DNA of 64,000 nucleotides, taken from Allobosea sp. WAO (GTDB lineage Bacteria; Pseudomonadota; Alphaproteobacteria; Rhizobiales; Beijerinckiaceae). The notes below the pieces were generated by a model. The model saw nothing but the letters and a program-made list of their open reading frames with translations, was not told the DNA's origin and did not search any database. Below are positions 44,102 through 53,490 of the stretch, piece by piece. Within the stretch, counting starts at the first letter, position 1. Every line of letters starts with the position of its first letter. Made by a program: the position numbers and the translations under genes. The stretch is from contig NZ_JXTJ01000008.1 of assembly GCF_001509835.1 (NCBI RefSeq), positions 620,001 to 684,000 on the forward strand. Reading direction: 5' to 3'.

Positions 44102-44268
44102 GCGCCTCCGCAATTTCGCCAGCATGACGCAGGCGGGGCAGCCTTGCCAAGCACGATGGCTTTGCGAGACGGATGCGCTGGCATAGGGCCCCGATTGCCC
44201 GGCGCAAGGCGGGATGCAAAGCTGCTTTTGACAGGGCCCGTGGGGCCGGTGGCCGGAGTTGCTGACGG

Positions 44269-45192
44269 ATGCAGGATCTTGCGGAGATCGTCGCCGCCGT
44301 CCATGCGGATGTCGCCGGCCATGTCGGCGCGGGCCGTGTCGCCGACTACATCCCCGCGCTGTCGCAGGTCGACCCCAACCGGTTCGGCATCGCGGTCATT
44401 ACCTGTGATGGCGAGCGCGCCTCCGCCGGCGATGCGGCGGTCCCGTTTTCTATCCAGAGCATCTCCAAGGTCTTTACCCTGACGCTGGCGCTGGAACGCG
44501 TCGGGACCAGGCTCTGGCAGCATGTCGGGCGCGAGCCCTCGGGCTCGCCGTTCAACTCGATCGTCCAGCTCGAGCAGGAGCGCGGCGTGCCGCGCAACCC
44601 CTTCATCAACGCCGGCGCGATCGTCGTGACCGACGCGCTGCTCGCCGGGCGCAAGCCGCCGGAGACGATCGCGGAGATCCTCGGATTCCTGCGCGCCCGC
44701 GCCGATGACGCGACTGTTTCTATGGACGGGGAGGTGGCGCGTTCGGAAGCGCAGACCGGCTTCCGCAATGCCAGCCTCGCCAATTTCATCCGGGCCTTCG
44801 GCAACCTGCAGAACCCGGTCGAGGAGGTTCTCAAGGTCTATTTCAATCAGTGCTCATTGCGGCTGAGCTGCCTCCAGCTCGCCCGCGCTGGCTTGTTCCT
44901 GGCCGGAGACGGCGTCGATCCGCTGAGCGGCGAGACCGTCTGCCGGCCCGGCCGGGCTCGCCGGGTCAAGGCGCTGATGATGACCTGCGGCCACTACGAC
45001 GCGTCCGGCGAGTTCGCCTTCAAGGTCGGGCTGCCCGGCAAGAGCGGTGTCGGCGGCGGCATCCTAGCGATCGCGCCCCGCCGCGCCGCCATTGCCGTCT
45101 GGTCGCCGGGCCTCAACGCCGCCGGCACCTCGCTCGTCGGCGCGTTGGCGCTGGAGAGCCTGGTCGAGAGGACCGGCTGGTCGGTGTTCTGA
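44269..45192 (+). CDS. glsA: Glutaminase
   Basis: The protein has 307 residues, the usual length. The serine-dependent beta-lactamase-like active site is in [17 protein letters not shown] (Ser-x-x-Lys near residues 66-69). Further family blocks are [27 protein letters not shown] and [12 protein letters not shown]. It hydrolyses glutamine to glutamate and ammonia in the cytoplasm. It is an isolated gene, convergent with the autotransporter gene after 33 nt. Confidence 0.95.
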   Translation: MQDLAEIVAAVHADVAGHVGAGRVADYIPALSQVDPNRFGIAVITCDGERASAGDAAVPFSIQSISKVFTLTLALERVGTRLWQHVGREPSGSPFNSIVQLEQERGVPRNPFINAGAIVVTDALLAGRKPPETIAEILGFLRARADDATVSMDGEVARSEAQTGFRNASLANFIRAFGNLQNPVEEVLKVYFNQCSLRLSCLQLARAGLFLAGDGVDPLSGETVCRPGRARRVKALMMTCGHYDASGEFAFKVGLPGKSGVGGGILAIAPRRAAIAVWSPGLNAAGTSLVGALALESLVERTGWSVF

Positions 45193-45225
45193 CGCCCGTG
45201 GCAGTGCCTCCGGCCGTGCTTCGGC

Positions 45226-48200
45226 TCAGAAGCTGACTTTCAGCGTCGCGGCGCCGGCATAGGACTGGTTGTTCTGCGAGAGTTCCGCGTCGAAGCGGGC
45301 GCCGAGGCTGACGGCGTTCGAGAGCCGGACGTCGAGTCCGGTGGCGATCAGCGCCGCATTGCGATCGGGCCTCGTGCCCTGGAAGCCGAAGCCGGAGCCG
45401 GGAAGGCCGATCAGGCTGGCACTGAACTGGTTGTCGCGGCGGGCGTAATAGCCCCAGCCGAGTTTGCCGAAGGCTGTGGTCGAAAGCCCGAATAGAGTGG
45501 TCGTCGCATCGAGCCTGAGGCCGAGTTCGGTGCGGGCGGTGGTGCCGTCACGGCCCTGGACGGCGACGCCGGTCGGCAGGCCTGTGACCCCGTCGCGCTC
45601 GACGAAGCTGGGGGTACGCAGATTCTGGGCGGTGAAGGCTGCATAGGGCGAGGCGCTGAGGCCGCCGAACGAGACGAAGCGCCAGGCGGCTTCGGCGCGG
45701 CCGCTCCAGATCTCGGTGCGATAGCTGGCACGGATGGCGAGGGCGCCGATCAGCGGTATGGCGCGGTTGGTCTCGACATCGGCCGAGGCGTAGCCGAGCG
45801 AGGCGCCTAGCGAGAGTGCGCCGATCCGGGTCATGCCGTAGAGGCCGGCCTGGAGGATGTCGGCTTTGGCGTCACCGAGCGCACCGGACAGGCTGGAGCG
45901 TGACTCGCCGGCGGCAATCGCGACGCCGAGGATAGTGTCTGGCAGGACGCGGAAATCGATGCCGAGCGCGAGATGGCCGCTCGAAGTATCGCTGGCCTGG
46001 CTGCCGCGCGCGCTGTCGGCGCCCGAGCGGCTCTTGCTGCCGAAGCCCTGGCCCCAAAGATTGTAGAGCCGGTCGGGCACGAATTGCGCTGCGATCCGTG
46101 GACCCTTGGCCGAGGGCAGCTCTGCCTGCGAGCCGATCGAGGCATAGGCGCCGGCTGTGGCGAAGGCACCGGCGGCACCCGGCATGGCATTTGGGTCGCG
46201 CCCGCTGGCGAAGGGATCGAGCATCGCCCGCAGGAAGCCGCCTGCGGCCTCCCAGCCCATCATGCCGACGGTGGAATGGACCTCGCCGGTCAGGGTGCCG
46301 AGGGCGGCGATCAGGGACTGGCGGTCGCCGCGCGCATAGATCTGGTAGAGGAAGGAGGGGTCGGCGCCGCTCGCCACGGCGCGGTCGATCGCGGCGGCGA
46401 CCGACCAGGTGTTGAGCGAGAGGCCGGAGGCCGTGTTGTAGACCGGATTGGGCGAAGGAGGCGGCGTCGTCGTGCTGCCGGTGTCGGTGGTCACCGTCGA
46501 GCTGCTGCCGCTGTTCGTGCCGCTGACTGCTTCGACGAGCGAAGCGGGCTTTAGCGTGACCAGGACGTCGTTCGCGGTGTAGCTGACCTCGCTGGTGACG
46601 GCGCCATTATTGGGTTCGCTGGTGGTGGTGACGGTGTCGAATGTGCCGGAGATTCCGCCATGGGCGGTGAGCACCGATTGAGGCCGGTTGAAGTAGTAGA
46701 GCAGGCCGCCGATCTCTGCGACCGCGAGGGTGCCGCCGAGGCTAGCCGTGCCGGTCACGGTAATGTGCGTGTTGAGCACGGGCCCACCATAGAACTGGAC
46801 CCGATAGGTCGCGCCGGGCGCAAAGGCCAGGTTGCCCTGGACCTCGAGCGCGCGGGGCGAGAGGGTGAGCAGGAAGGTGGGGGCGAGCGTGCCGCCGTTG
46901 CCGATGGTCGTGCGGCCCACTGTGCCGTTCCCGCCGAGCGTGCCGCCGGAAAGGACCGAGACCGTGCCGACGGTGGCCGTGTGGGCGACGAACAGTTCCC
47001 CGCCGGACACCGTTGTCGCGCCGCCCAGAGCTGCGCCGGCCGGTACACCGCCGACAATTAATGTGCCGCCGGAGACGGTGGTCGTGCCGGTGAAGGTCGA
47101 GCTGTCGCCACTGAAGCGGGTCGTGCCGGCATGATGCTCGATGCTGCCCTTCCCCTTGATCGAGGATGTGAAGTCGTAAGGGCGGTCGGTGTGGTTGAAG
47201 ACCAGTTTTCCTGTGCCGGCTCCGAACTGGATGGTCGCCGCATCGACGGTGCCGGCCGCCGCCGCTGCGCTGCCGGCTGCGGCACCGATGTTCAGCGTGC
47301 CGCGGCTGCTCGCCTCATGCGCGATCCGGACCGTGCCGCGCAGCGTCGCGCCGTCGGAGACCGTCAGCCTCCCTTCGCCGAACCAGCCGACCATCGTGTA
47401 GCTGCTCGCCTCGATCAGGCTGCTGGCGCCGCGTAGGTCGATTCGGCCGATGCCTGTGGTCTCGGCGCCGACCAGGATGGCCGTCGCCTTCAATGTGCCG
47501 CCGTCATCGACCGAAATCAGGCCCGAGGATCGCACGCCCAGCCTGATCTGGCCTGCTTCCAGGACGCTGCCGCCCCCCGTCACCGTCAGCCTGCCCGACG
47601 AGTTGACGAGGCCTGCCAGGTTGAGCGCACCTGTCTTGGCGGTGGCGCCGCCACTCACGGTGAACTGGCCGCTGCCGCCATTGCCGATCGTGAGTGCGCC
47701 GCTCGGTGTCTCCCAGCGCGAACCGCTACCATGCACGGTGACCGTTCCGGAGCCAGTCGCGGCCTGGCCGAGGCTGCCGCTTCGCGTCGTGATCTTGCCG
47801 CCAGCCGTAACCGATATCGCACCGATGCCGAGATCGCCGACGAAGATGGTGCCGTTGCTGACCACCTGCGATCCGGTTCCCGAGACCGTCAGCGTGCCAT
47901 TGCCCGACCTGCCGGTGACGCTGTTATGGTGCACGCCGAGGTGCAGGTTGCTCGTCGCGGTCAGCGTGCTGCCGCCGTTGACGGTCGTTTTACCTGCGCC
48001 GTAGGCGCCGATCTGCAGGTTGGTGCTGGTCCAGCTCGAGGCGCCGGTGAGTGTCACCGAGGCGGCCTCGAGTTCCCGCGCATTTCCGGCGTTGTTGGCG
48101 CTTTGCTCGCCGACCGTTGCCGAGGTCGTCGTCAGGCTCGCTCCGCCGGTGATCGTCAACCCGGCGCCTCCAAGCGCGTTGTCATAACCGACAAAGACCG

Positions 48201-48438
48201 TTCCGAGGCTGGTCGTGCCGCCGGACAGGATCGGCATTACCGGCGCTGGGCCTGATACGATCGGGTTGCTGCCGGCGGCCGGGACGAGGCCTGTGCTCCA
48301 GTTGTCGCCATTGTTCCAGTCGTTGCTCGAACTGCCGTCCCAGCGCATCTGCGCCTGCGCCAGTCCGGGCAGGGCGAGCGCTGTGGTGCCGAGCAGGAAG
48401 GCCAGGGAGCAGTTCCGACGGGAATTCCGGTTGGCCAT
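45226..48438 (-). CDS. Autotransporter outer membrane protein (type Va)
   Basis: The protein has 1070 residues. A signal peptide (CSLAFLLGTTALALPGLAQAQ) is followed by a passenger of about 700 residues made of Gly/Thr/Ser-rich beta-helix repeats such as GNGTLTVSGTGSQVVSNGTI, with autotransporter-associated strand repeats in FSGDSSTFTGTTTVSGGTLIV. A Ser/Thr/Pro-rich linker (near 650-675) leads to the beta-barrel domain over roughly the last 290 residues, ending in Phe (AATLKVSF) as required for outer-membrane insertion. The function of the surface domain is not evident; adhesion is common in the family. No protease motif is visible. Confidence 0.93.
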   Translation of the reverse strand: MANRNSRRNCSLAFLLGTTALALPGLAQAQMRWDGSSSNDWNNGDNWSTGLVPAAGSNPIVSGPAPVMPILSGGTTSLGTVFVGYDNALGGAGLTITGGASLTTTSATVGEQSANNAGNARELEAASVTLTGASSWTSTNLQIGAYGAGKTTVNGGSTLTATSNLHLGVHHNSVTGRSGNGTLTVSGTGSQVVSNGTIFVGDLGIGAISVTAGGKITTRSGSLGQAATGSGTVTVHGSGSRWETPSGALTIGNGGSGQFTVSGGATAKTGALNLAGLVNSSGRLTVTGGGSVLEAGQIRLGVRSSGLISVDDGGTLKATAILVGAETTGIGRIDLRGASSLIEASSYTMVGWFGEGRLTVSDGATLRGTVRIAHEASSRGTLNIGAAAGSAAAAAGTVDAATIQFGAGTGKLVFNHTDRPYDFTSSIKGKGSIEHHAGTTRFSGDSSTFTGTTTVSGGTLIVGGVPAGAALGGATTVSGGELFVAHTATVGTVSVLSGGTLGGNGTVGRTTIGNGGTLAPTFLLTLSPRALEVQGNLAFAPGATYRVQFYGGPVLNTHITVTGTASLGGTLAVAEIGGLLYYFNRPQSVLTAHGGISGTFDTVTTTSEPNNGAVTSEVSYTANDVLVTLKPASLVEAVSGTNSGSSSTVTTDTGSTTTPPPSPNPVYNTASGLSLNTWSVAAAIDRAVASGADPSFLYQIYARGDRQSLIAALGTLTGEVHSTVGMMGWEAAGGFLRAMLDPFASGRDPNAMPGAAGAFATAGAYASIGSQAELPSAKGPRIAAQFVPDRLYNLWGQGFGSKSRSGADSARGSQASDTSSGHLALGIDFRVLPDTILGVAIAAGESRSSLSGALGDAKADILQAGLYGMTRIGALSLGASLGYASADVETNRAIPLIGALAIRASYRTEIWSGRAEAAWRFVSFGGLSASPYAAFTAQNLRTPSFVERDGVTGLPTGVAVQGRDGTTARTELGLRLDATTTLFGLSTTAFGKLGWGYYARRDNQFSASLIGLPGSGFGFQGTRPDRNAALIATGLDVRLSNAVSLGARFDAELSQNNQSYAGAATLKVSF

Positions 48439-48718
48439 CGCAGGACAGGCTCTCGCAATGTTGGCGGCAGACGATCCGGACTGGAGGAGCCAGCCGGAGC
48501 TACATCAGCTCCACCCTGCCGGGAGAGGCCGTGGCGCAGGGGCGAGAGTCATCGCCACCCATCGCGCCGCGAAGGTTCGGGCTCAAGAGAATCTGAATTG
48601 ACGTAACGTTATGATGATTTGCATGCACGGCGGTTTGGCGGAAGACCAAAAAAGAGCCGGTTCAACGGGCTGTCACAAAGAAGCCATTATCTGTGGCTCG
48701 TGCGCAACAGATGTTGTA

Positions 48719-48752
48719 GCTGTGCCGGGCGCTCCGTCCGGCACAGCGTTTT
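48719..48752 (+). terminator. Rho-independent terminator-like hairpin in the 48439-48780 gap
   Basis: GCTGTGCCGG (48719-48728) and CCGGCACAGC (48738-48747) form a perfect 10-bp stem with a 9-nt loop, followed by GTTTTATC on the plus strand. No plus-strand gene is recognised upstream in the 342-nt gap, so it may end an unrecognised transcript or act on the minus strand for the sulfurtransferase. The remaining gap shows only a small GGAGCT/AGCTCC dyad at 48496-48512. Confidence 0.55.
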
Positions 48753-48780
48753 ATCTTCTAAAGTTCGGAACCTGTCGGTC

Positions 48781-49635
48781 TCAGGCCTTCGCCGGGCCTG
48801 TCGCGATCGGGCGGTCGCTCGCCCCCCATTCGGACCAAGAGCCGTCATAGATCGCCCGGGCGGGCTTGCCGAGCGTCTCCAGCGCGGCCGAGAGGATCGC
48901 GGCCGAGACGCCCGAGCCACAGCTCGTCACCATCGGCTTGTCGAGATCGACGCCGGCCTCGCGGAAGGCGGCTGCGAGTGCATCGGGTGCCTTGAGCTTG
49001 CCGTTCGCCACCAGCGCCGAGGAGGGCAGGTTGAGCGCGCCCGGCATATGGCCAGAGCGGACGCCGGGCCGCGGTTCCGGCGCTTCGCCGCGGAAGCGAT
49101 CGGCCGGGCGGGCATCGACGATCTGGGCCGAGCCGGTCTCCAGCGCCTTCGCCACATCGTTCATGTCGGCGACGGAGGAATGGTCGAGACGCGCCGTGAA
49201 GCTGCGCGGTTGGCGGGTGCGCGGCGCGCCTTCCTCGACCGGGCGGCCTTCTGCCAGCCATTGCGGCATGCCGCCTTCGAGGATCACCACATCGCGTGCG
49301 CCGAACGTGCGGAAGGTCCAGCGCACCCGCGGCGCCGAGAACAGGCCGAGCCCGTCATAGACGACGATGCGCATGCCGTCGCCGATGCCCAGTGCACCGA
49401 CGGCCGCTGCGAACGCCTCGGGACCCGGCATCATATGCGGCAGCGCCGAACTCGTGTCCTTGACGGCGTCGATGTCGAAGCGCACGGCACCCGGAATCCG
49501 ACGCTCGGCATATTCCGCGGCAGGGTCGCGGGCCTGAGCCGGCAGGTACCAGGAGCCGTCGACGACGACGATGTCGGGCGCGTCGAGCCGCTCGGCCAGC
49601 CATTGGGTGGAGACGAAAACATCGTTGCTGGCCAT
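48781..49635 (-). CDS. sseA: 3-mercaptopyruvate/thiosulfate sulfurtransferase (two rhodanese domains)
   Basis: The protein has 284 residues with a tandem rhodanese layout. The first, inactive domain has VVDGSWYLP and FDIDAVKDTSS. The second, active domain has the cysteine loop SCGSGVSAAI near residue 239, where CGSGVTA is typical of mercaptopyruvate sulfurtransferases. It transfers sulfur from 3-mercaptopyruvate to thiol or cyanide acceptors in the cytoplasm. It lies 50 nt downstream of the AlaX-type gene on the same strand. Confidence 0.92.
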   Translation of the reverse strand: MASNDVFVSTQWLAERLDAPDIVVVDGSWYLPAQARDPAAEYAERRIPGAVRFDIDAVKDTSSALPHMMPGPEAFAAAVGALGIGDGMRIVVYDGLGLFSAPRVRWTFRTFGARDVVILEGGMPQWLAEGRPVEEGAPRTRQPRSFTARLDHSSVADMNDVAKALETGSAQIVDARPADRFRGEAPEPRPGVRSGHMPGALNLPSSALVANGKLKAPDALAAAFREAGVDLDKPMVTSCGSGVSAAILSAALETLGKPARAIYDGSWSEWGASDRPIATGPAKA

Positions 49636-49685
49636 GGGGGCGTTTCCTCGAAGGAGTCTGTTTTCAGGGACTTGCAGAGAAATCT

Positions 49686-50402
49686 TCAGGCAAGCGCGAT
49701 CCGCACGCGGCGGTTCTGCTTGCCCTTCTTCTCGATGTCGGTGACCAGGACCTCACCGATCTCCGCGGTGTTGCGCACATGCGTGCCGCCGCAGGGCTGG
49801 AGATCGATCTCGGCGATCTTCACCAGTCGGACGCGGCCGGAGCCGCGCGGCGGCTTGACCGACATGGTCTTGACCAGGCCCGGATTGGCATCGAGCTCCT
49901 CGTCGGTGATCCAGCTCTCGGTGACGTCGGCATTGCGCGCCACCAGGGCATTGAGCTTCTCGGCGATCTCCGCCTTGTCGAGGCCGCCTTCCGGAATGTC
50001 GAAATCGAGCCTGCCGTCGCCTTCGCCGATGGCGCCGCCGGTGACGGGGTAGGGCAGCACGACGCTGAGCAGGTGCAGCGCGGTATGGATGCGCATCCGC
50101 CTTAGCCGCCGCGGCCAGTCGAGCCGGGCGGTGACCTTGTCGCCGATGGCCGGCGCGCCCTGGCCCTCGAGCGGGACGTGCAGGATGCGGCTCTTGTCCT
50201 CGGGATTGTAGATCGCGGTGCCGATCGCGATCTCCCGGCCATCGGCCGTTACGAGGAGGCCGGCATCGCCCGGCTGGCCGCCACCCGTGGCATAGAATAC
50301 CGTCCGGTCGAGCTCGATGCCGCCGCGCTCGTTGATCGCGAGCACGGTCGCCTCCGTTTCGTTCTGATAGGCGTCGGCGCGGAACAGCAATTCGGTCGGC
50401 AT
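49686..50402 (-). CDS. Alanyl-tRNA editing protein AlaX
   Basis: The protein has 238 residues and is related to the editing and C-terminal parts of alanyl-tRNA synthetase. The zinc site is formed by HTALHLLS (HxxxH) and CGGTHV, and the N-terminal barrel has the YATGGGQPGDAG motif. It deacylates Ser- or Gly-mischarged tRNA-Ala in trans. Length corresponds to the longer AlaX forms. It is probably co-transcribed with the sulfurtransferase gene downstream. Confidence 0.92.
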   Translation of the reverse strand: MPTELLFRADAYQNETEATVLAINERGGIELDRTVFYATGGGQPGDAGLLVTADGREIAIGTAIYNPEDKSRILHVPLEGQGAPAIGDKVTARLDWPRRLRRMRIHTALHLLSVVLPYPVTGGAIGEGDGRLDFDIPEGGLDKAEIAEKLNALVARNADVTESWITDEELDANPGLVKTMSVKPPRGSGRVRLVKIAEIDLQPCGGTHVRNTAEIGEVLVTDIEKKGKQNRRVRIALA

Positions 50403-50564
50403 GGCGATCTCCCTGGGATCGTCAGCTTATCGCAGGCCCGGCGGCCGCGGCAAAGATGCATGCGGTCGCGCGTGCTCGTCGTCGACGGGGCTTCCGTCGC
50501 GCCGCCGCTGTGACTAGGTTGCCGGGCTGGATCGCCGGTTCGTCAGCGGCGTGGGGACCCCTCG

Positions 50565-51359
50565 ATGACCATGCCACGCATGCAGCCGAAGGACGGCGTC
50601 GCCTGGATCACCGGTGCGAGCTCCGGCATCGGCGCGGCGGTGGCGCTCGAACTGGCGCGGCGGGGTTGGACGGTCGCGATCACGGCGCGGCGCCTCGAAC
50701 TGCTCGAGGAGGTGGCGCTACAGGGCGCCGGTCTTTCGGGCCGGATCGTGGCCCATGCCGGCGACGTCACCGATCCCGAGGCGATGCGCGCCGTCGTCGA
50801 AGGGATCGAGAGCGTCCACGGGCCGATCGTGCTCGCGCTCCTCAATGCCGGCACGGCCCAGGGAAACCGGCCCGACGGGCTGGATGCGACGACCTTCGAG
50901 CGCATCTTCGCCGTCAACCTGTTCGGCGTCGTGCGCGGGCTTGCGGCGCTGATCGAGAACATGAGCGACCGCGGCAAGGGCCAGATCGCGGTCAACGCCT
51001 CGCTCGTCGGCTATGCCGGCATGCCCGGGAGCGGAGCCTATGGCGCGTCCAAGGCCGCGGCGATCCATCTCTGCGAAAGCCTGCGCTTCGAATGCGACCG
51101 GCTGGGCATCCGCCTGCAGCTGGTCAATCCCGGCTTCGTCGACACGCCGATGACCAAACGCAACACCTTTGCGATGCCGCTGCTGATGACGGACCAGGCC
51201 GCAGCGATCCGCATCGCCGACGGCTTCGCCCGCGGCGGCTTCGAGATCGTCTTCCCGCGCCGCCTCGCCTGGACCCTGAAGCTCATCAGGCTGTTGCCCT
51301 ATCCGCTTTATTTCCGGGCGGCGCGTGCGCTCGCCGGGGGCGCGAACCGCGACGGCTGA
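50565..51359 (+). CDS. SDR family NAD(P)-dependent oxidoreductase
   Basis: The protein has 264 residues. It has the cofactor motif WITGASSGIGAAVAL at about 14-28, LNAGTAQGN at the central strand, VNASLVGYAG with the catalytic Ser, and the YGASK Tyr-Lys pair. The C-terminus, including LAWTLKLIRLLPYPLYFRAA, is hydrophobic and may touch membranes, as in DltE-like SDRs. The gene is single and the substrate unknown. Confidence 0.88.
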   Translation: MTMPRMQPKDGVAWITGASSGIGAAVALELARRGWTVAITARRLELLEEVALQGAGLSGRIVAHAGDVTDPEAMRAVVEGIESVHGPIVLALLNAGTAQGNRPDGLDATTFERIFAVNLFGVVRGLAALIENMSDRGKGQIAVNASLVGYAGMPGSGAYGASKAAAIHLCESLRFECDRLGIRLQLVNPGFVDTPMTKRNTFAMPLLMTDQAAAIRIADGFARGGFEIVFPRRLAWTLKLIRLLPYPLYFRAARALAGGANRDG

Positions 51360-51384
51360 AGCCGCCGCTGCGATCCGCAGGGGC

Positions 51385-51741
51385 TCAGCGCTCGACGATG
51401 GTGCTGAAACCGCCAAAGATCATGCGCTTGCCGTCGAAGGGCATGTTTTCCATGCCGGGCTTCATCCGCGGGTCGGCCATCACCTTGGCCATCACCTCGT
51501 CGCGCTTGGCACGCGATTCATAGGTCACCCAGGCGAAGACGACGATCTCGTCGTCCTTGGCTTGCACCGCTCGCGGAAACGAGGTGAGTTCGCCATAGGG
51601 CACGTCATCGGCGATGGCCTCGACATAGGTGAGAGCGCCGTGCTCCATCCAGACCTCGCCGCTGAGCTTTGCCATCTCCTTGTATGCGTCGAGCTTGTCC
51701 TTCGGGACGGCAAGCACGAAGCCGTCGACATAATAGGGCAT
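51385..51741 (-). CDS. DUF1428 family protein
   Basis: The protein has 118 residues from the ATG at 51741 with GGAGAGGCAG upstream. It starts MPYYVDGFVLAVPKDKLDAY and contains FAWVTYESRAKRDEV and MPFDGKRMIFGGF, the signatures of DUF1428, a small ferredoxin-like-fold family of unknown role. Standard length. It stands downstream of the photolyase gene on the same strand with a 119-nt gap. Confidence 0.9.
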   Translation of the reverse strand: MPYYVDGFVLAVPKDKLDAYKEMAKLSGEVWMEHGALTYVEAIADDVPYGELTSFPRAVQAKDDEIVVFAWVTYESRAKRDEVMAKVMADPRMKPGMENMPFDGKRMIFGGFSTIVER

Positions 51742-51860
51742 CTGCCTCTCCTGTTTCGCGTGAAGGCCATAGGACGATCGGCGAGCGCGCGATCCGACAG
51801 CATGGAACAGACAATTTCGTTCAGGAGCATGCCGGGGGCGCGTAGGCAGCGCCGCCCGGC

Positions 51861-53336
51861 TCAGTCGGCTTCCGATCCGCTCCCGGCCCTGAGTTGCGCC
51901 AGTGCGGAAAGCGCGCGCCTGCGGCCGAAGTCGAGATCGACGATGGCACGGGGATAGTCGCTTCCGAGGCTGATCCCCGCATCCAGCAGCGCGGCCTGCG
52001 GAGCGCTCCAGGGCCGGTGGATGAACTTGGCGTCGAGCTTTGCGAGCTCCGGCACGAAGCGCCTGACATAGGCGCCTTCGGGATCGAATTTCTCGCCCTG
52101 GGTCACCGGGTTGAAGATGCGGAAATAGGGCGCAGCATCGGCTCCCGAGCCCGCGACCCATTGCCAGCTCGCGGCGTTGTTGGCCGGGTCGGCGTCGACC
52201 AGCGTGTCCCAGAACCAGGCTTCGCCCGCGCGCCAGTCGGTCAGGAGATGCTTGATCAGGAAGGAGGCCGCGATCATGCGCACGCGGTTGTGCATCCAGC
52301 CCGTCTGCCAGAGCTCGCGCATGCCGGCATCGACGATCGGGTAGCCCGTCAGTCCTTTCTGCCAAGCTGCGAGGCCGGCAGCATCCTGCTCCCAGCCGAA
52401 CGCGTCGAAGCGTCGGTTGAAGTTGCGCTTCGCGAGTTCTGGGTTGTGGAACAGCAGGTGATAGGAGAATTCGCGCCAGCCGATCTCGGACAGGAATTTT
52501 TCGGCGTCGGCGGGGCTTCCCGTCGTCTCGCCCGTCTCGAGCGCCATCTGTACGGCTTGCCAGATCTGGCGCGGACCGATCTCGCCGAAGCGCAGATGCG
52601 GCGAGAGCCGCGATGTCGCCGGCATGTCCGGCCGGTCCCGCTCGGTTCGGTAGCCTCCGAGCCCTTCGTCGAGGAAATCGGTCAGGCGGGCCTGGGCTCC
52701 ATCCTCTCCGGGCGTCCAGCTCGCGCGCAGGCCGCCGGCCCAGTCGGGCTTGCGCGGTTCGAGACTGAGCTCGTCGACTGAGAGCGTCATGCTGCGCAGG
52801 GCCGCCGGCAGCTTCGCCTGGCGGATGGCCTCCGGCGCCGGCAGGGGCGCGTGCGGCGTGCCGCGCTCGCGCGCTGCGCGCCAATAGGGCGTGAAGACCT
52901 GCATCGGCCCGCCGGCCTTGCTCTTCACCTGCCAGGGCTCGTTGAGCAGCGCCGCGTTGAAGCTCTCGACCGTGACGCCGCTCGCCGCAATTTCGGCTTT
53001 CAGGACCTTGTCGAGCGCGATGGCCGGTTCGTCGTAGCGACGGTTCCAGGCGACGAACTCGATGCCGGCCTCGCGGACGATGCGCGGCAGGATCTCCGCC
53101 GGGTCGCCGCGCATGACCAGCAGCTCGCCGCCGCGCGCGGCGATTGCCGCCGAAAGCGCCGTGAGCGAGCGCGACAGCCACCAGCGCGCGGCGCCGCCGA
53201 GCGCGCGCCGCTCCGGCGACGTGTCGAAGATGTAGAGGCAGAGGCTCGGGCCGTGATCGAGAGCGGCGGTCAGAGCCGGGTTGTCGGACAGGCGCAGATC
53301 CTCGCGGAACCAGACCAGGGCTGGGCTTTGCGTCAC
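51861..53336 (-). CDS. phrB: Deoxyribodipyrimidine photolyase
   Basis: Class I cyclobutane pyrimidine dimer photolyase, about 491 residues from the GTG at 53336 (AAGGGAG upstream); a GTG at 53369 is an alternative. The N-terminal antenna-binding domain begins LVWFREDLRLSDNPAL. The FAD domain has FLSEIGWREFSYHLLF, TGYPIVDAGMRELWQTGWMHNR and the DTLVDADPANNAASWQWVAG segment with the electron-transfer tryptophans. It repairs ultraviolet-induced dimers using light. The DUF1428 gene follows. Confidence 0.94.
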   Translation of the reverse strand: MTQSPALVWFREDLRLSDNPALTAALDHGPSLCLYIFDTSPERRALGGAARWWLSRSLTALSAAIAARGGELLVMRGDPAEILPRIVREAGIEFVAWNRRYDEPAIALDKVLKAEIAASGVTVESFNAALLNEPWQVKSKAGGPMQVFTPYWRAARERGTPHAPLPAPEAIRQAKLPAALRSMTLSVDELSLEPRKPDWAGGLRASWTPGEDGAQARLTDFLDEGLGGYRTERDRPDMPATSRLSPHLRFGEIGPRQIWQAVQMALETGETTGSPADAEKFLSEIGWREFSYHLLFHNPELAKRNFNRRFDAFGWEQDAAGLAAWQKGLTGYPIVDAGMRELWQTGWMHNRVRMIAASFLIKHLLTDWRAGEAWFWDTLVDADPANNAASWQWVAGSGADAAPYFRIFNPVTQGEKFDPEGAYVRRFVPELAKLDAKFIHRPWSAPQAALLDAGISLGSDYPRAIVDLDFGRRRALSALAQLRAGSGSEAD

Positions 53337-53490
53337 CTTCCCACCGCTCCCTTCCGCCGCTGCCGGCACCCGGAATGAGGGCGCAGGCCGCTTTGCCGTA
53401 ACGTCATTGCGTGCTGCCGCCGCCCGGGGCCGTGATACACTTGCCCCGGCTGCGGGTCGAGGACGGGGTCCAGCTCAAGGAGGCGGTCTC

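Noticed and set aside
48619..48627. TTGCATGCA, nine of ten bases of the proposed GntR operator
   Set aside because: It lacks the last base of the palindrome and lies far from the catabolic island beside an autotransporter gene; treated as a chance match and as a warning that the core alone is not fully specific.
48611..48850. 79-codon plus-strand frame with several cysteines
   Set aside because: It runs through the terminator hairpin into the end of the sulfurtransferase gene, has no ribosome site and no recognisable family.
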